Below are positions 11,620-22,085 of a stretch of DNA of 64,000 bases, piece by piece. This stretch comes from Alisma plantago-aquatica. Taxonomy: Eukaryota; Streptophyta; Magnoliopsida; Alismatales; Alismataceae. A program made the position numbers and the translations under genes. Numbering within the stretch: position 1 is the first letter of the stretch; each line of letters opens with the position of its first letter. The stretch lies in contig OY856412.1 of assembly GCA_963693085.1 (NCBI GenBank), forward strand, positions 1,058,364,244-1,058,428,243, read 5' to 3'. Under the pieces are notes generated by a model. That model saw only the letters and a list, made by a program, of their open reading frames with translations. It made no database searches and was not told where the DNA came from.

Positions 11620-12099
11620 TTGTAGTTTGGTATACAGGTCCACTGCAGGGACAACACAGAGGTTATGGAACTTGTGGATCGCGGATGTCATATTAAAATG
11701 TAATCTTGATTGTTAAAAAGATTAATTGCTTGATTACATTGTTAGCATAATTTCTTGATTATTGGATCCTCCACATACCGACTGACCGTTGTTTTGTTTG
11801 TCAGAGTTTTAGGTACATATTCCAAAGCACAAAATAGTAAAGTGACACATTGTGAATTCAAGAATTAAAGAACAAGGAGGATTTAGTTAGAGTAGATCAT
11901 CTGTGGTTAGAAGTCTAGTACTTCCAACTTTTCAAAGGTATGATAAAGAAAAATTTTATTACCATTTTCAGTATAGTCTGTTAGAATTTAATAATTGTTA
12001 TTGGTTATATGTTGAACCTTTGATCTGGAATTTCATGGGTGCGGCTTCAACCTTTTGGTCTCCCTTAAATGGGGGTTATCGGAAGGTGGGGTCGTAACA

Positions 12100-12104
12100 T
12101 TATA
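12100..12104. repeat. target-site duplication TTATA, right copy
   Basis: Exact match of 8696-8700, directly after the LTR end CGTAACA. Confidence 0.9.
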
Positions 12105-13203
12105 GGTGTTGGAGTCAGGGTTGTAGAGTTGCTTGTTGGGAAAACTCCCTACTACATTAGCTTGCTCCAACACCTCTCCAACATTCATCTGTGGGGCAAA
12201 ACAAGAAGAAGATTCATGCCCAGGGGATCCACATGCACACACACTTGCTCAATTTCTTAGATGGAGTGTGTACTCAACTTTTCAAACTTCTACAACAAAG
12301 CATCAAGTTTGGCTGCAAAAATCAACCGCGTCAATGGTTCCATTTGACTTCTCATAGTGTCACTTGATGAGAAGGGTTGGCTGATTCTTTCTGAGCTCCA
12401 CTGGAAATGACCGAGTGTCGTATATTCTATGATTTCATACGCATCTCTGTAGGATTTGTTCATAACTTCTTTGCTTGTAGCGACATCCACAATCATACAT
12501 GTGTTGTAAAATAACCCATTGTAGAAGGTTTGTAGAAGTATCTAGTTGGTCAAACCATGGTGAGGACAAAGCCATTGCAGATCCTTAAATCTCTCACACA
12601 TATCATAAAGTGTTTCACCTTCATGTTGCTTGAAATAGGAAAGTTGGATCCTCAATTGAGCGGTCTTTCTAGGAGGAAAGTATTTAGTAAGAAAAGCATT
12701 CAGTTGTTCATCCCAAGATTTGATGGATCTCTTGGGCAAAGAGGAGAGTCACACCTTGGCTCGGTCTAGAAAAGTACATGTTTAAAATTAGACGTACTCC
12801 TTCAGATGGGACTCCATTAATCTTGAAAGTGTTCATGTACTACAAAAACACAGCCGTGTGAAGATTCAAATCTTCCATAGGAGTTCCTCTAAATCTATTT
12901 TGTCGGATCATCTTCATAATGGTGGTGCTAATAGAGAAGTTGTTAGCCTCAATAGCTGGATGATCAATGGCTCCACAAATTTTGATGGCAGCCAGTACAA
13001 AAAATTCCTTTAGTGTGTGATTGTCCTCTATGTCCAGCTCTTGGTGGTGATCGGTTGAAGGTGGTGGTGAAGGTTTTGAATGGGTCGATGATGGTTGTGA
13101 TTCCTCCAAGCTTGATGATTCAGCACCTTTCTTTTATCTCCTTCGACTGTAAAAAGTTCGCTCAATTTCCTGGTCTAAGAAAATGGATGTCTCAAGACCC
13201 CTC
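12105..13203 (-). pseudogene. Athila gag N-terminal part, left side of split gag
   Basis: N-terminal and capsid parts of gag. Minus-strand reading begins near 13203 with a frame containing FLDQEIERTFYSRRR. It continues with the S/P-rich MEESQPSSTHSKP, then GAIDHPAIEANNF and RGTPMEDLNLHT (13109-12840). After frameshifts come SIKSWDEQLNAFLTKYFPPR and GETLYDMCERFKDLQ (12739-12542), and SYRDAYEIIEYTTLGHFQW (12496-12290). The last frame has VCACGSPGHESSSC, a zinc-knuckle-like motif one residue short between its first two cysteines, then YNPDSNTYN running to the insertion site. The last codons join those at 8700 once the LTR is ignored. Confidence 0.9.
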
Positions 13204-13346
13204 TTAGAATGATGCATGCAACTACAAAAGAAACATTTAAGTGAGAATTGCAAAACTAAAAGGTATCATAATATGAATAATGGAAAATGATGGCTTAGTC
13301 TCAAATACTAATTAACACTTTTAATCTAACTAAAATTTACTGTAAC
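13204..13346 (-). other. Athila leader between PBS and gag
   Basis: AT-rich untranslated leader with no motif I recognise. Confidence 0.5.
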
Positions 13347-13366
13347 TCCCCGAGAATAGCACCAAA
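13347..13366 (-). promoter_or_regulatory. degraded Athila primer-binding site
   Basis: On the minus strand, directly after the LTR end, TTTTGGTGCTATTCTCGGGG resembles the TTTGGCGCCGTTGCCGGGGA primer-binding site of Athila elements. This is where a host tRNA would prime minus-strand DNA synthesis. Confidence 0.75.
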
Positions 13367-13370
13367 AACT

Positions 13371-14699
13371 TGTTGATTGCCAACAAAAAATGAGTTTTAA
13401 AATAATTGTCTCAAATCGTAAATCAACCGCAAGTATACGAAATCAATTGTAGTCGATGTCAAACCACATGGATCTAGGCTAGCTAGGTGAAAATTTGCTA
13501 ATTTTCAACAATCAAATGATTAACAATCAGATCACAAGAATCTTGGATATGGGATTTCACTTCTAGATCGTAACTCATAAAGAATCACAAATTTCACTCA
13601 TATTAGTCAATCTTTAAAGGGTGGGTTGATTCCATCTAATACATCTCCTGATGATATAAAATAGTCCTAGCCTCATATAGCATTCCCATGCATATACACG
13701 GTTACAAACTACAACCTAAAACCCTCAAAATGATCATATCGATTCCCATAGTTAAGGACATGTTGTCAAAATGGTTATTCCTTACCTCTTAATATAATTT
13801 CCCAAAAATAATAAGAAGTATAAAACATGGAAATATGATGGCCAACCATGCATAAAAGAAGATAAACACCATAAATCATTTTGAAATATAAGATTAACCA
13901 ATATGTAAACATGAAATTTGAATCTCAAGAGTTATGAGATGGGAGCTACTCACCCATGTCTAAGAAAAGGAGTTTACTCACTCATGGTGAGAAAAGATAG
14001 ACATGAATGATGTCATTGAAAGAAACATGAGTAGAGAGATAGACAAATAACAAATAAGTTTATGGGAGTGAAGAATAGATGAAGATCTCCAACTAAGAGG
14101 TGGAGATCCGTTCTGAGAATGCTCCTTGCTTCAACAACAACCTCTCTACAACTTTGTATAGGAAAAGAGAAGAGCAATGCAACCAAGAATGGGTTCTCTC
14201 TTGAGAAACCCTAGCTTTCTCTCTAAAATTTCCCCTCCAAAGCTCTGGACTCGTATTTGGCCTCTGACTGCTCCAAATGGTACGTGGTGCACTTCCCATG
14301 GGAAGTGGCTCATTATATATAACAAAAATGAGCAATTGCTCTTTTCTAAAAATACAAAAAAAAGCATGACATGCCATGTTTATAGGTCACACGTCGTGTC
14401 ATATCTAGTTTTCCAAATGAGACAGGTCACAATCACAAGTAACACACTATGTGAGTTGACCACACAATGTAAGGATGATTCCTTGTCAAATTCTAGGCTT
14501 CCTTGGGTCATGTCATGTGGTTGAGACACACACCGTCACTACACTTGATTCAACATTTGATCGACTGAGAGTCACACACTGTGTTTCTGGTTTCCTATTG
14601 AGTTTTGAACTCCACGACTTGGGGAAACTCCAAAATGCCAAAAGGTCATATTTTGGGCATTTTTCTTTCATTATGAGTGGAACTAAACTATGAAGAAAA
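13371..14699 (-). mobile_element. 5' LTR of the minus-strand Athila element, outer end truncated
   Basis: On the minus strand the LTR ends ...GGCAATCAACA at 13371, directly before the PBS. It is an inverted, diverged copy of the full Athila LTR at 51058-52585: the CCACTCATAATG block near 14670 matches 51174, and the TGCGGTTGATTTACGATTTG block near 13410 matches about 52527. Roughly the first 100 bp of the LTR are missing, because the sequence switches to another LTR at about 14700. It carries several CACACCGTG-type words (14370-14590). Confidence 0.85.
14370..14590. repeat. CACACNCCGTGTG-like palindrome cluster in Athila LTR
   Basis: TCACACGTCGTGTCA, AACACACTATGTGAG, CACACAATGTAAGG, ACACACACCGTCAC and TCACACACTGTGTTT occur within about 220 bases. 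The same cluster is seen inverted at 51270-51520. Confidence 0.65.
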
Positions 14700-15578
14700 T
14701 TTATTGATGATGATCAATTTGTTATTAATCAGGTGATGACCAAAGATGTAGATGGTCCAAAAAATAAATAGGATTCTCTGAACTCATGTACATGGTTTTT
14801 TATTTAAGTATATGACTATGATGTTCTTGGTTGAGATCATGATATGTATGTATGCTCTCTCTCTCTCTTAATTGCCACTATTGGATGTAGTATTTCTATG
14901 TAGTATTCATTGTTTTGCCACTTGAAAACATAAATTATATGTAGATGTTTTACAGTTATTAAGGTTCTCATTATCCTCCTCACGAGGGAATGGATTAATG
15001 TTGACCATTACACCTCCCTAGAGCACAAGGTCTATAGGGAGTTCCCCAAAGTACTTGGTACATGGGATATGGTCCAACATATGCATTTCCACTACTAGTC
15101 CAACTTGATAATGAAACTCATGTAGAGTTTTCTTATTAAAGATCCATTTTATATGATCTTCCTTCTTTACTTATGCAAATCTATTAAAATTTATGAAAAC
15201 CATAAATATATGTATCTTTCTGCCCATGTACACAACATATTATGTGTTGACTTGTTGTTTCACATATGTTTTAGGTTCAAAGCTAGAATGGGAGAAAGGA
15301 TGGGAAGTGAGCAAGTTGTATAGGTTGTACCTATTATAGATCCTAGCACACATGTTCAATCTTATGTAAAATCTCCTTTCAATATATAATTGTAATGATG
15401 TTATTTTAATTCATTTTGTCACATATAAATGTGAATGTAGAGATTGTTTATGGTGTATGCTTATAGTTGAATGTTCATGTATGCGCACTACGCAATGTGA
15501 TATGATTGTCCAATGTTTTTAGGTTTTGTCTTCTTATCCCTATGGGGTCTGGGGAAGGAACAATCTAGGGAGGTTACC
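14700..15578 (+). mobile_element. element C, 5' LTR remnant (3' portion only)
   Basis: Diverged direct copy of 19849-20755. It ends GAGGTTACC where the other copy ends GACGTTACA, and a PBS follows at once. About 2.3 kb of the LTR is missing: the sequence abuts the truncated Athila LTR at about 14700. Confidence 0.88.
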
Positions 15579-15580
15579 GT

Positions 15581-15592
15581 TGGTATAAGAGC
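15581..15592 (+). promoter_or_regulatory. element C primer-binding site (initiator tRNA-Met type)
   Basis: TGGTATAAGAGC, two bases after the LTR end. It matches TGGTATCAGAGC, the usual PBS complementary to plant initiator tRNA-Met, except for one base. Confidence 0.85.
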
Positions 15593-17507
15593 ATGAACAA
15601 CAACTACACCTGACAAATTCTCACCATGAGACATAAAACTAAATTTCACCTTTCACTTAAAACCCTAGAGTAGTAAATTGTTCTATATGAACTAGATTGA
15701 CTTAGTGTCTAGGTTAGAACCTAGATGTTTGAGAACTAGTTTTAGACAAGTGTGTGAAACCCTTTCCATATAGAACTCATATGTATTGGGCAGCTACGCT
15801 TGTCTACACCTTGTTCTCACCATTTCACTATGTGACATGGCACTGGACTCTCTACTATGTGTGGGACTCTCAGTTTTTTCTGATTTGGTTTTGTTTTCCA
15901 ATCAGCTCGAGCCTCGAAAGTTTTCTATGAGTTTCTCAAACTAAAACTATATATTTTTTTATTATATATATGTAAATATCAAAATGTGTCCCTCACAGGA
16001 GAGTAGGAGGTGTTCATGCAATCTAAGTGAAAGGGAGTGACATCAGTCTAGAAGAGAGTTTAGATGTATATTAGATGTCTAAAGCCTTATTGAATATGTG
16101 ATAATTATAGTACATGATTGATTTATATATGAAGTAAGCACGTGGAATCTTATCTAAATTTGATCTCTGATGGTATAATTTTCCTTAAAAAGATTTAAGT
16201 TGTGGAATCTAAGCTAAGTCTCGATGATGAAAGTACATTCTCTTTTCTTACTTAAGATGAGCCATGTTAAGACAAGGTTGGATATACATGAGCCTCAAGC
16301 TCTTTTACAAAGGACGGCCTCCAGTGTTAGGAAAAGATACATGGTGAACTCTATATAGAGAGAGACCCACCAAGAGAAGGTCATAGGACCTACCCTACGA
16401 TAAATAAAAAATACAAGAAATGTGCAAATTGATGTGTCCCAAGCTAGATTACTCCTAAGTAAATTAGTTGAGTCCTTATGCATGATTCACATATATGATA
16501 TAAGTCCTAGATGTGAGAGTTGGGTAAAAAATGATGGGTAGATGACTCATGATGAGAAAGTCAACCCTTTGACTGAATTAGGTCCTAACTTAAGTGACTT
16601 ATGTTTGTGAATCTCATCCTTAGCTGCAAGTGAGTTGATATAAGAAATGCTACTTCTTGGAGTAACTTCCTTGTTCATAAGATGCTTAACAATACATGCC
16701 AGTCCTCCTCCTCCTTCTTCTTATCTTTCTCTATATATGATGTTAAAAATATCCCTTGAGCTATTTGGATGATTATGAATGAAGTATCACTCATATAAGA
16801 TTGATCGATTCCATCTTCCATTCCTATATCATACATGTTGTATCCATGTTTGAAATAATGATAATCTTGGCTTAGTATATTCTATTTCCCTTCATATCAT
16901 ACATGAAATATGCAAGTTTAAAATCACGAGGTTAAAATAAGGATACCTATGGATCATAAATTTCATGATCACAAAACATAGTGCTTAGCCACAATCCTTC
17001 TAAATATAAGCTTCTAGTTTGATGACAATTCACATAATGGGGTGAACCCTAAGATTCAAGTATGTAAATAAACCCCTTATCTATTGCTGAAATCCTAGTA
17101 TGATGTTGATCAAAAACCATGTTAAAGATGTTAATTCTGATAATTCCAATAAATAATGACACAAAATGTTGATATCACCTTACGTAGGTGTGTAGGGTGA
17201 AAGATGAAATCTTGAATAATACCTTTTCACCTTCCTATGTATGAAAAAAACCCTACTTCCTAAGGGAAATAAGGATATGTAGATCCAAATATTAAATTCT
17301 TGATTACCAAGAAATTAAATGATGCTTCAACCTTTATAAGGTGGGGTGGGAACACCCAATAATTGCTAAATCCTAAGATGACAACTTAGGGCTCGTTAAG
17401 AACTATAATAGCCTTGGAACCTAGAAGTGGTGTCTTTTATGAAGTTAGACACTTTGATATCACCTTAAGATTGACACTAGTCGAATTTTGAGGATGAAAT
17501 TCCATAT

Positions 17508-17522
17508 AAGGTGGGGTGAATT
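17508..17522 (+). promoter_or_regulatory. element C polypurine tract
   Basis: AAGGTGGGGTGAATT directly before the LTR start TGATGACC. This is the expected plus-strand DNA priming site. Confidence 0.8.
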
Positions 17523-20500
17523 TGATGACCTTAATTTTAGGGTTTTCATACCTAATATAGTATTTAAAGGTCATGATCATTTGTAGTGGGTTAATCCCAA
17601 GTCAGGGTGACTTTTATTCAACTTGGATTACCTGGACCCACAAAATATGATTATAAGGCCATTAATGGGTAATAATTTTGTCCCTGACCAGTTATGTACA
17701 TGGAGGTGTTAGCACGAGTAATTAGTCGATGTTGAGTACTTATGAAGTGAAGTGTTGATTAAATTGCACATGGATTTGAATGATTTATTTATGTACCTTG
17801 AGTTGTGTTGTGGTCAAGTGATGTAAGTTGGATTTGTCTGACCAAGAGTTGATAATGAATTGATTTGAATTCAAGGTTTGTGCAACTATTTTTGAGGTTA
17901 TTTGATGTATTAAGTTAATTGAACAAATATTGGAGTTATATTAGTTGGCCTTGATAGAAAGTAGCATAAATGTCTAACCATGGTTACATTTTGATGGAGA
18001 AATGATTCTCACCAAGTTACTTAACTTCAAAATATTCAAATAAGTGATTCATGTGTTCATTGAGAACTATAGTCACTAGGAAATTATGCATGATGTGACA
18101 TTAATGTGTCACACGGTCTTTTCTTGATCTAATGACCTGACGGTCATCTTCTATCTCTAGTTTGTTTGGGGCTAAAAACGAAGTCTCCCCCGTCATCTAT
18201 TGATGCTTTAATCATGGCGAGTCCAAGATGAATGACTAACATCTATGATCCGCTATCATCGGAGAAGTGGCTCTGTGATCCTAGAGAACGACTCAAGGAA
18301 GGAGAATGGAACCCCACACGCTCACCTCTCCCTTAGTTTCTGCAGAGACCCAACCGCTAGCTGTAGTGGGGAGGATGAACCCTTTGACAAAGGGATCGAG
18401 ACCTTCCTTCCTCACCCTTCTTCGAGCCCAACCACCACCTCGTCACCCCTTCAACGTCAGGAGTTCTAGGTTTACCTTGACCGAAAAGAACAACTATAGG
18501 TGTGCCCCTTGACTCCACAGAGATACGAGCCCTGCCTTTCTCTGTGGCACCTTGCAAGGCCACTCCTGCAGCAACTGATTTCATCTACGGCACTATTGCA
18601 GAGGAGAGATCATGGAGGATTCGTTGTTAGAACCAATATGGGTGGATGTTTTGGACATCAAGGCCGACAGAAGAGAAGGCAGATCGACAACTAGCCACCG
18701 GAGTCTCGTCGCACGCCAAACAAGTAACTGCAATTGAAGTAGCGATTGATGCAGAAGTAGTTTCTAGCCCCTAATGTGGTGGAGGAAGCACATCGACTCA
18801 ACCTTGGCAGAGTAGAAAGCTGAACAAATTGCGAGGTTTCCACATCAAGGGATACCATAGATGGACGGAAGCATAGAGAGGCGAGGTAGGATATGATAGC
18901 ATGTCTAGGAGTCGAGCAGGCTACCAGCCTCACCAACCGGACATGAGAGCTCCTATGTGCGGCGGCGGTGCAACCAGCAGGTCACCGAGATTCATCTCGT
19001 CCTCTCTCCATGCGGTGTCGAAGTGCTGGAAGTTGTGAAGGTCGTGCATTTGTTAAGCGACACCAAGGTAGAATCAGACTTGGAGCCTCACCAGAGAGGA
19101 AGCGCAGGCGGCACCCTGCTCTGGAGGACGTAGGATCGAACTTCCGTGGCCGTGCACGATACAGATCGTGTGCTAGGAGAGGTAGAAAGAGCTGGATGAC
19201 TTAGGAAATATCATGTCCGATCCGTCCAACCTGAGCCGGCGGCTCAAGACCCAAGCTAGCCACATACCACTGATGCTGATGTGGCACGGTCCGGAAGCAT
19301 TGGAGGGAAGATCCGATGATCCACATAATCCCAATAGGTAAATTCCTTCCAAATTCTTAGAAATAGACCAGATTTTAGAAAATGCTTAGAAAATAGCTCA
19401 AATACTCAAAAAATTCCCCTTCCACAGACTTAAAATAATATCCACTTTGTTATGAAACCCCTAGATCAGACTTTTGAAGAAGTTTTATTAATGATTTTTA
19501 AGTTAGAAGATGATGCTTCTTTTAGGATATATTAAATGCAATAAATGATATATGGTTGAAATAAACTCTTAGAAAAGTGATGTCATACCTCAAAGTCATT
19601 ATGAACCATACATGGACCCTGATATGAACTATATTGCTCTCTATTAGATGTTTTCTCATTAATGACTTACTAGATGCTTCTAGCCTCATATTAATTCTAC
19701 AAAATAGACAAGTCATCAAATATTTATGTAACTTGAACCAGAGCCTAAGTCTAACCTCCTGATTAGTAGAAAAATATCAAAGACAAGTTTAGGTCAGTTT
19801 CAACCTAAGTTTGGCTAAACCCTATTTGGACCTAAAATATCCTGAACATTTATTAATGATGATCAATTTGTTATTAATGAGGTGATGATCAGAGATGTAG
19901 GTGGTCCAAAAAATAAATAGGAATCTATGAACTTTGTACATGGGTTTTTATTTAAGTATATGTCTATAATTTTCTTGGTTGAAATAATGATATGAATGTA
20001 TGCCCTCTCTCTTAATTGCCAATATTGGATGTAGTATTGCTATGCAATACTTATTGTTTTGTCACTTGAAAACATAAATTATATGTAGATGTTTTGTAGT
20101 TATTAAGGTGCTCATTATCCCCCTCACGAGGGAATGGACTATTGTTGACTAGTACACCTCCCTAGAGCACAAGGTGTACATGGAGTTCCCCAAAGTACTT
20201 GGTACACGAGATAGGGTGCAACATATATGTTTTAGGTACTAGTCCACCTTAATAATACAATCATCTAAAAAAATGATTAAAATTGGCGCATTTCGCTTAT
20301 TAAAGAACTATTTTCTATGATATTCCCTTTTTCGTTGTGCAAATCTTTTAAAATTTATGAAAACCATAAATATATGTATCTTTCCGTTCATGTACACAAC
20401 ACCTTGTGTGTTACTCATTGTTTTAAATATGTTTTAGGTTCAAAGATAGCATGGGAGAAAGGACGGGAAGTGAGCATGTTGTACAGGTTGTACCTATTGT

Positions 20501-20755
20501 AGATCCTAGCATACATGTTTCGCCTTATGTAAAATCTCCTTTCAATTTCTAATTGTAATCCATGTTTTTCTAATTCATTTTATGACATATACATGTTGAA
20601 TGTTGACATTGTTTATGTCGTATGCTTATAGTTGAATGTTCATATATGCGCAAATTGCTTCCGCAATGCACTCTAATATGATTGTCCAATGTTTTTGGGG
20701 TTTTGTCTTCTCATCCCTATGAGGTCTGGGGAAGGCGATATCCAGGGACGTTACA
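17523..20755 (+). mobile_element. element C, 3' LTR
   Basis: The 3233-bp LTR starts TGATGACCTT and ends CAGGGACGTTACA. Its last 900 bases match the remnant at 14700-15578. A GC-rich segment at about 18150-19330 resembles the GC-rich parts of the other long LTRs here and gives short open frames with no recognisable family. The LTR end joins a SIRE-like LTR piece exactly at the base where the homologous copy at 1931 continues. That implies the element inserted into that LTR (flank GTCTT). Confidence 0.88.
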
Positions 20756-21158
20756 GTCTTCATGTATCACTCTCAAGGTGGGTCTATCTGATACACTATT
20801 CTCTAACATGTACCTATGTGTTTGACTTGATATCACATATCATGATTAATGAGACTTAGTCACCAGTCAACACACACTCTATTCTTATGTATTATTGTTG
20901 TCTATTTTGCTTCCACTATAATATCTGACTAGGGTCATAACAAGAATGTATGTACTCTTATCATACATATGATCTCATTAACTTGAAGACATATGTCATC
21001 GAGTAACATCATTGTTTAGATATTTGTTATATCTATGCCATCATCTCATGATCGAGGTAAACATAATATACTGAATTACATTTATGATTATCAAATCAAG
21101 TATCTAATGGCCCAATACAATCATCATTTGATTCGCTCTCTAGGCATACATGCCAACA
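20756..21158 (-). mobile_element. SIRE/Angela-like Copia LTR fragment, second copy
   Basis: Diverged direct copy of 1931-2346, ending in GCATACATGCCAACA, so the LTR starts TGTTGG on the minus strand at 21158. The rest of the LTR would lie left of element C's lost 5' end. The first bases (GTCTT) probably form element C's target site. Confidence 0.75.
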
Positions 21159-22085
21159 TGATCCAATGGTGTTATGACCCTATTTTAGGTACATTAAGTC
21201 TACATTGTTTATGCATGCAAAGGTATTGTCTATTTGGAAATTGTGAATGTTTGTTACAATAAAATGCTTCTTTTATCTCAAGTATTGCTCTCCATAAATA
21301 GTATGCCTCAATCTCTTGATTTGTCTCTTGTTGACATTACCCACTTTTATACCCCCTTTAATGGGAACATCCTTTTTATACTTGTAAACCAATTTAGTGC
21401 CCAATGTTTACCGATACATGCCTTGTTTCCTATTTATGGGTGTTGTTCCCCTTCACTCAGGTGTAGGCACATTAGAGGAAGGACTATGGAACATCATTTA
21501 CATGATGCTAACTTAAGGATGGCTTGAAATGGTCATGCTGCCCTATGCAACTGGCCTTACATGTTATTAGATGCATACCTTTATATTTTGGCATGTCACC
21601 TTTTATGATGAGGAACAATTGTAGACAAAGTTATCATTTAGCTTTTTAACAATTTTGTTTCCATTCCTTATTATCTGTAACTCTTTGTGATTAAATTATA
21701 CCATTTGGGAAATACTAAAATTACTCCTATCTTTATTCAAAATGGGATGGTTTTATTTCTCTAAAAAATAGAAAGTGAAACCCCACTCAGATCCCAGTCT
21801 CTATAATATGGTATCAGATCCTAAGCTGTTAGCAATTTGACTATTTCAAGTTATCCTAGGCTCTCCAGTAATCATTTAGGTGAACCTTTAGAGGTTGTTG
21901 ATAGACTTATTTCTTAGTAGTGGAACATCATTTAAGGTTTTTAATCTGTGAGTAATTTGGTCATTTCCACTGCCCAAAACCACTTATCAGTTGAGGCTCA
22001 GATTTTAGTAACCTTGTCACCCCTACCCTCTTTACAAAGGTAGTAATGTCACCACATAGGAATTGACTTCTGTAGTGTTGGATTT
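21159..22085. other. unassigned stretch with a PBS-like site
   Basis: No coding family recognised; the longest frame (21234-21527) has no motif. At 21809-21820 the sequence TGGTATCAGATC looks like a retrotransposon PBS. The bases before it could therefore be the end of a further LTR, and those after it an interior cut by element D at 22086. No second copy is present to confirm this. Confidence 0.35.

Larger units (their letters stand above)
8701..12099 (+). mobile_element. 3.4-kb gypsy-type solo LTR (Del/Tekay-like) inside Athila gag
   Basis: The 3399-bp block starts TGTTATAACCTC and ends GGTGGGGTCGTAACA. The last ten bases are a near inverted match of the first ten, as in Del/Tekay-type LTRs. 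It is flanked by perfect TTATA duplications, and the Athila gag frame resumes on the other side with no lost codon. There is no internal domain, PBS or second LTR inside, so it is a solo LTR left by recombination between two LTRs. A TATA box at 9479-9485, just 5' of a GC-rich segment (9230-9950), supports plus orientation. Short frames in the GC-rich part have no recognisable family. Lineage is inferred from length and termini. Confidence 0.9.
15579..17522 (+). mobile_element. element C non-coding internal domain
   Basis: This 1.9-kb interior lies between the PBS and PPT. No gag or pol motif appears in any frame and the longest frames are under 65 codons. The first 150 bases resemble the interior of element D (24525 onward), including ACTAGATTGACTTAG/AACCTAGATGTT-type blocks. 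This makes C a non-autonomous element that would depend on proteins from another copy. Confidence 0.8.

Noticed and set aside
18245..19204. GC-rich cluster of short open frames resembling a small gene
   Set aside because: It lies in the 3' LTR of element C, and comparable GC-rich stretches with short frames occur in the other long LTRs. No start/intron/domain structure is visible.
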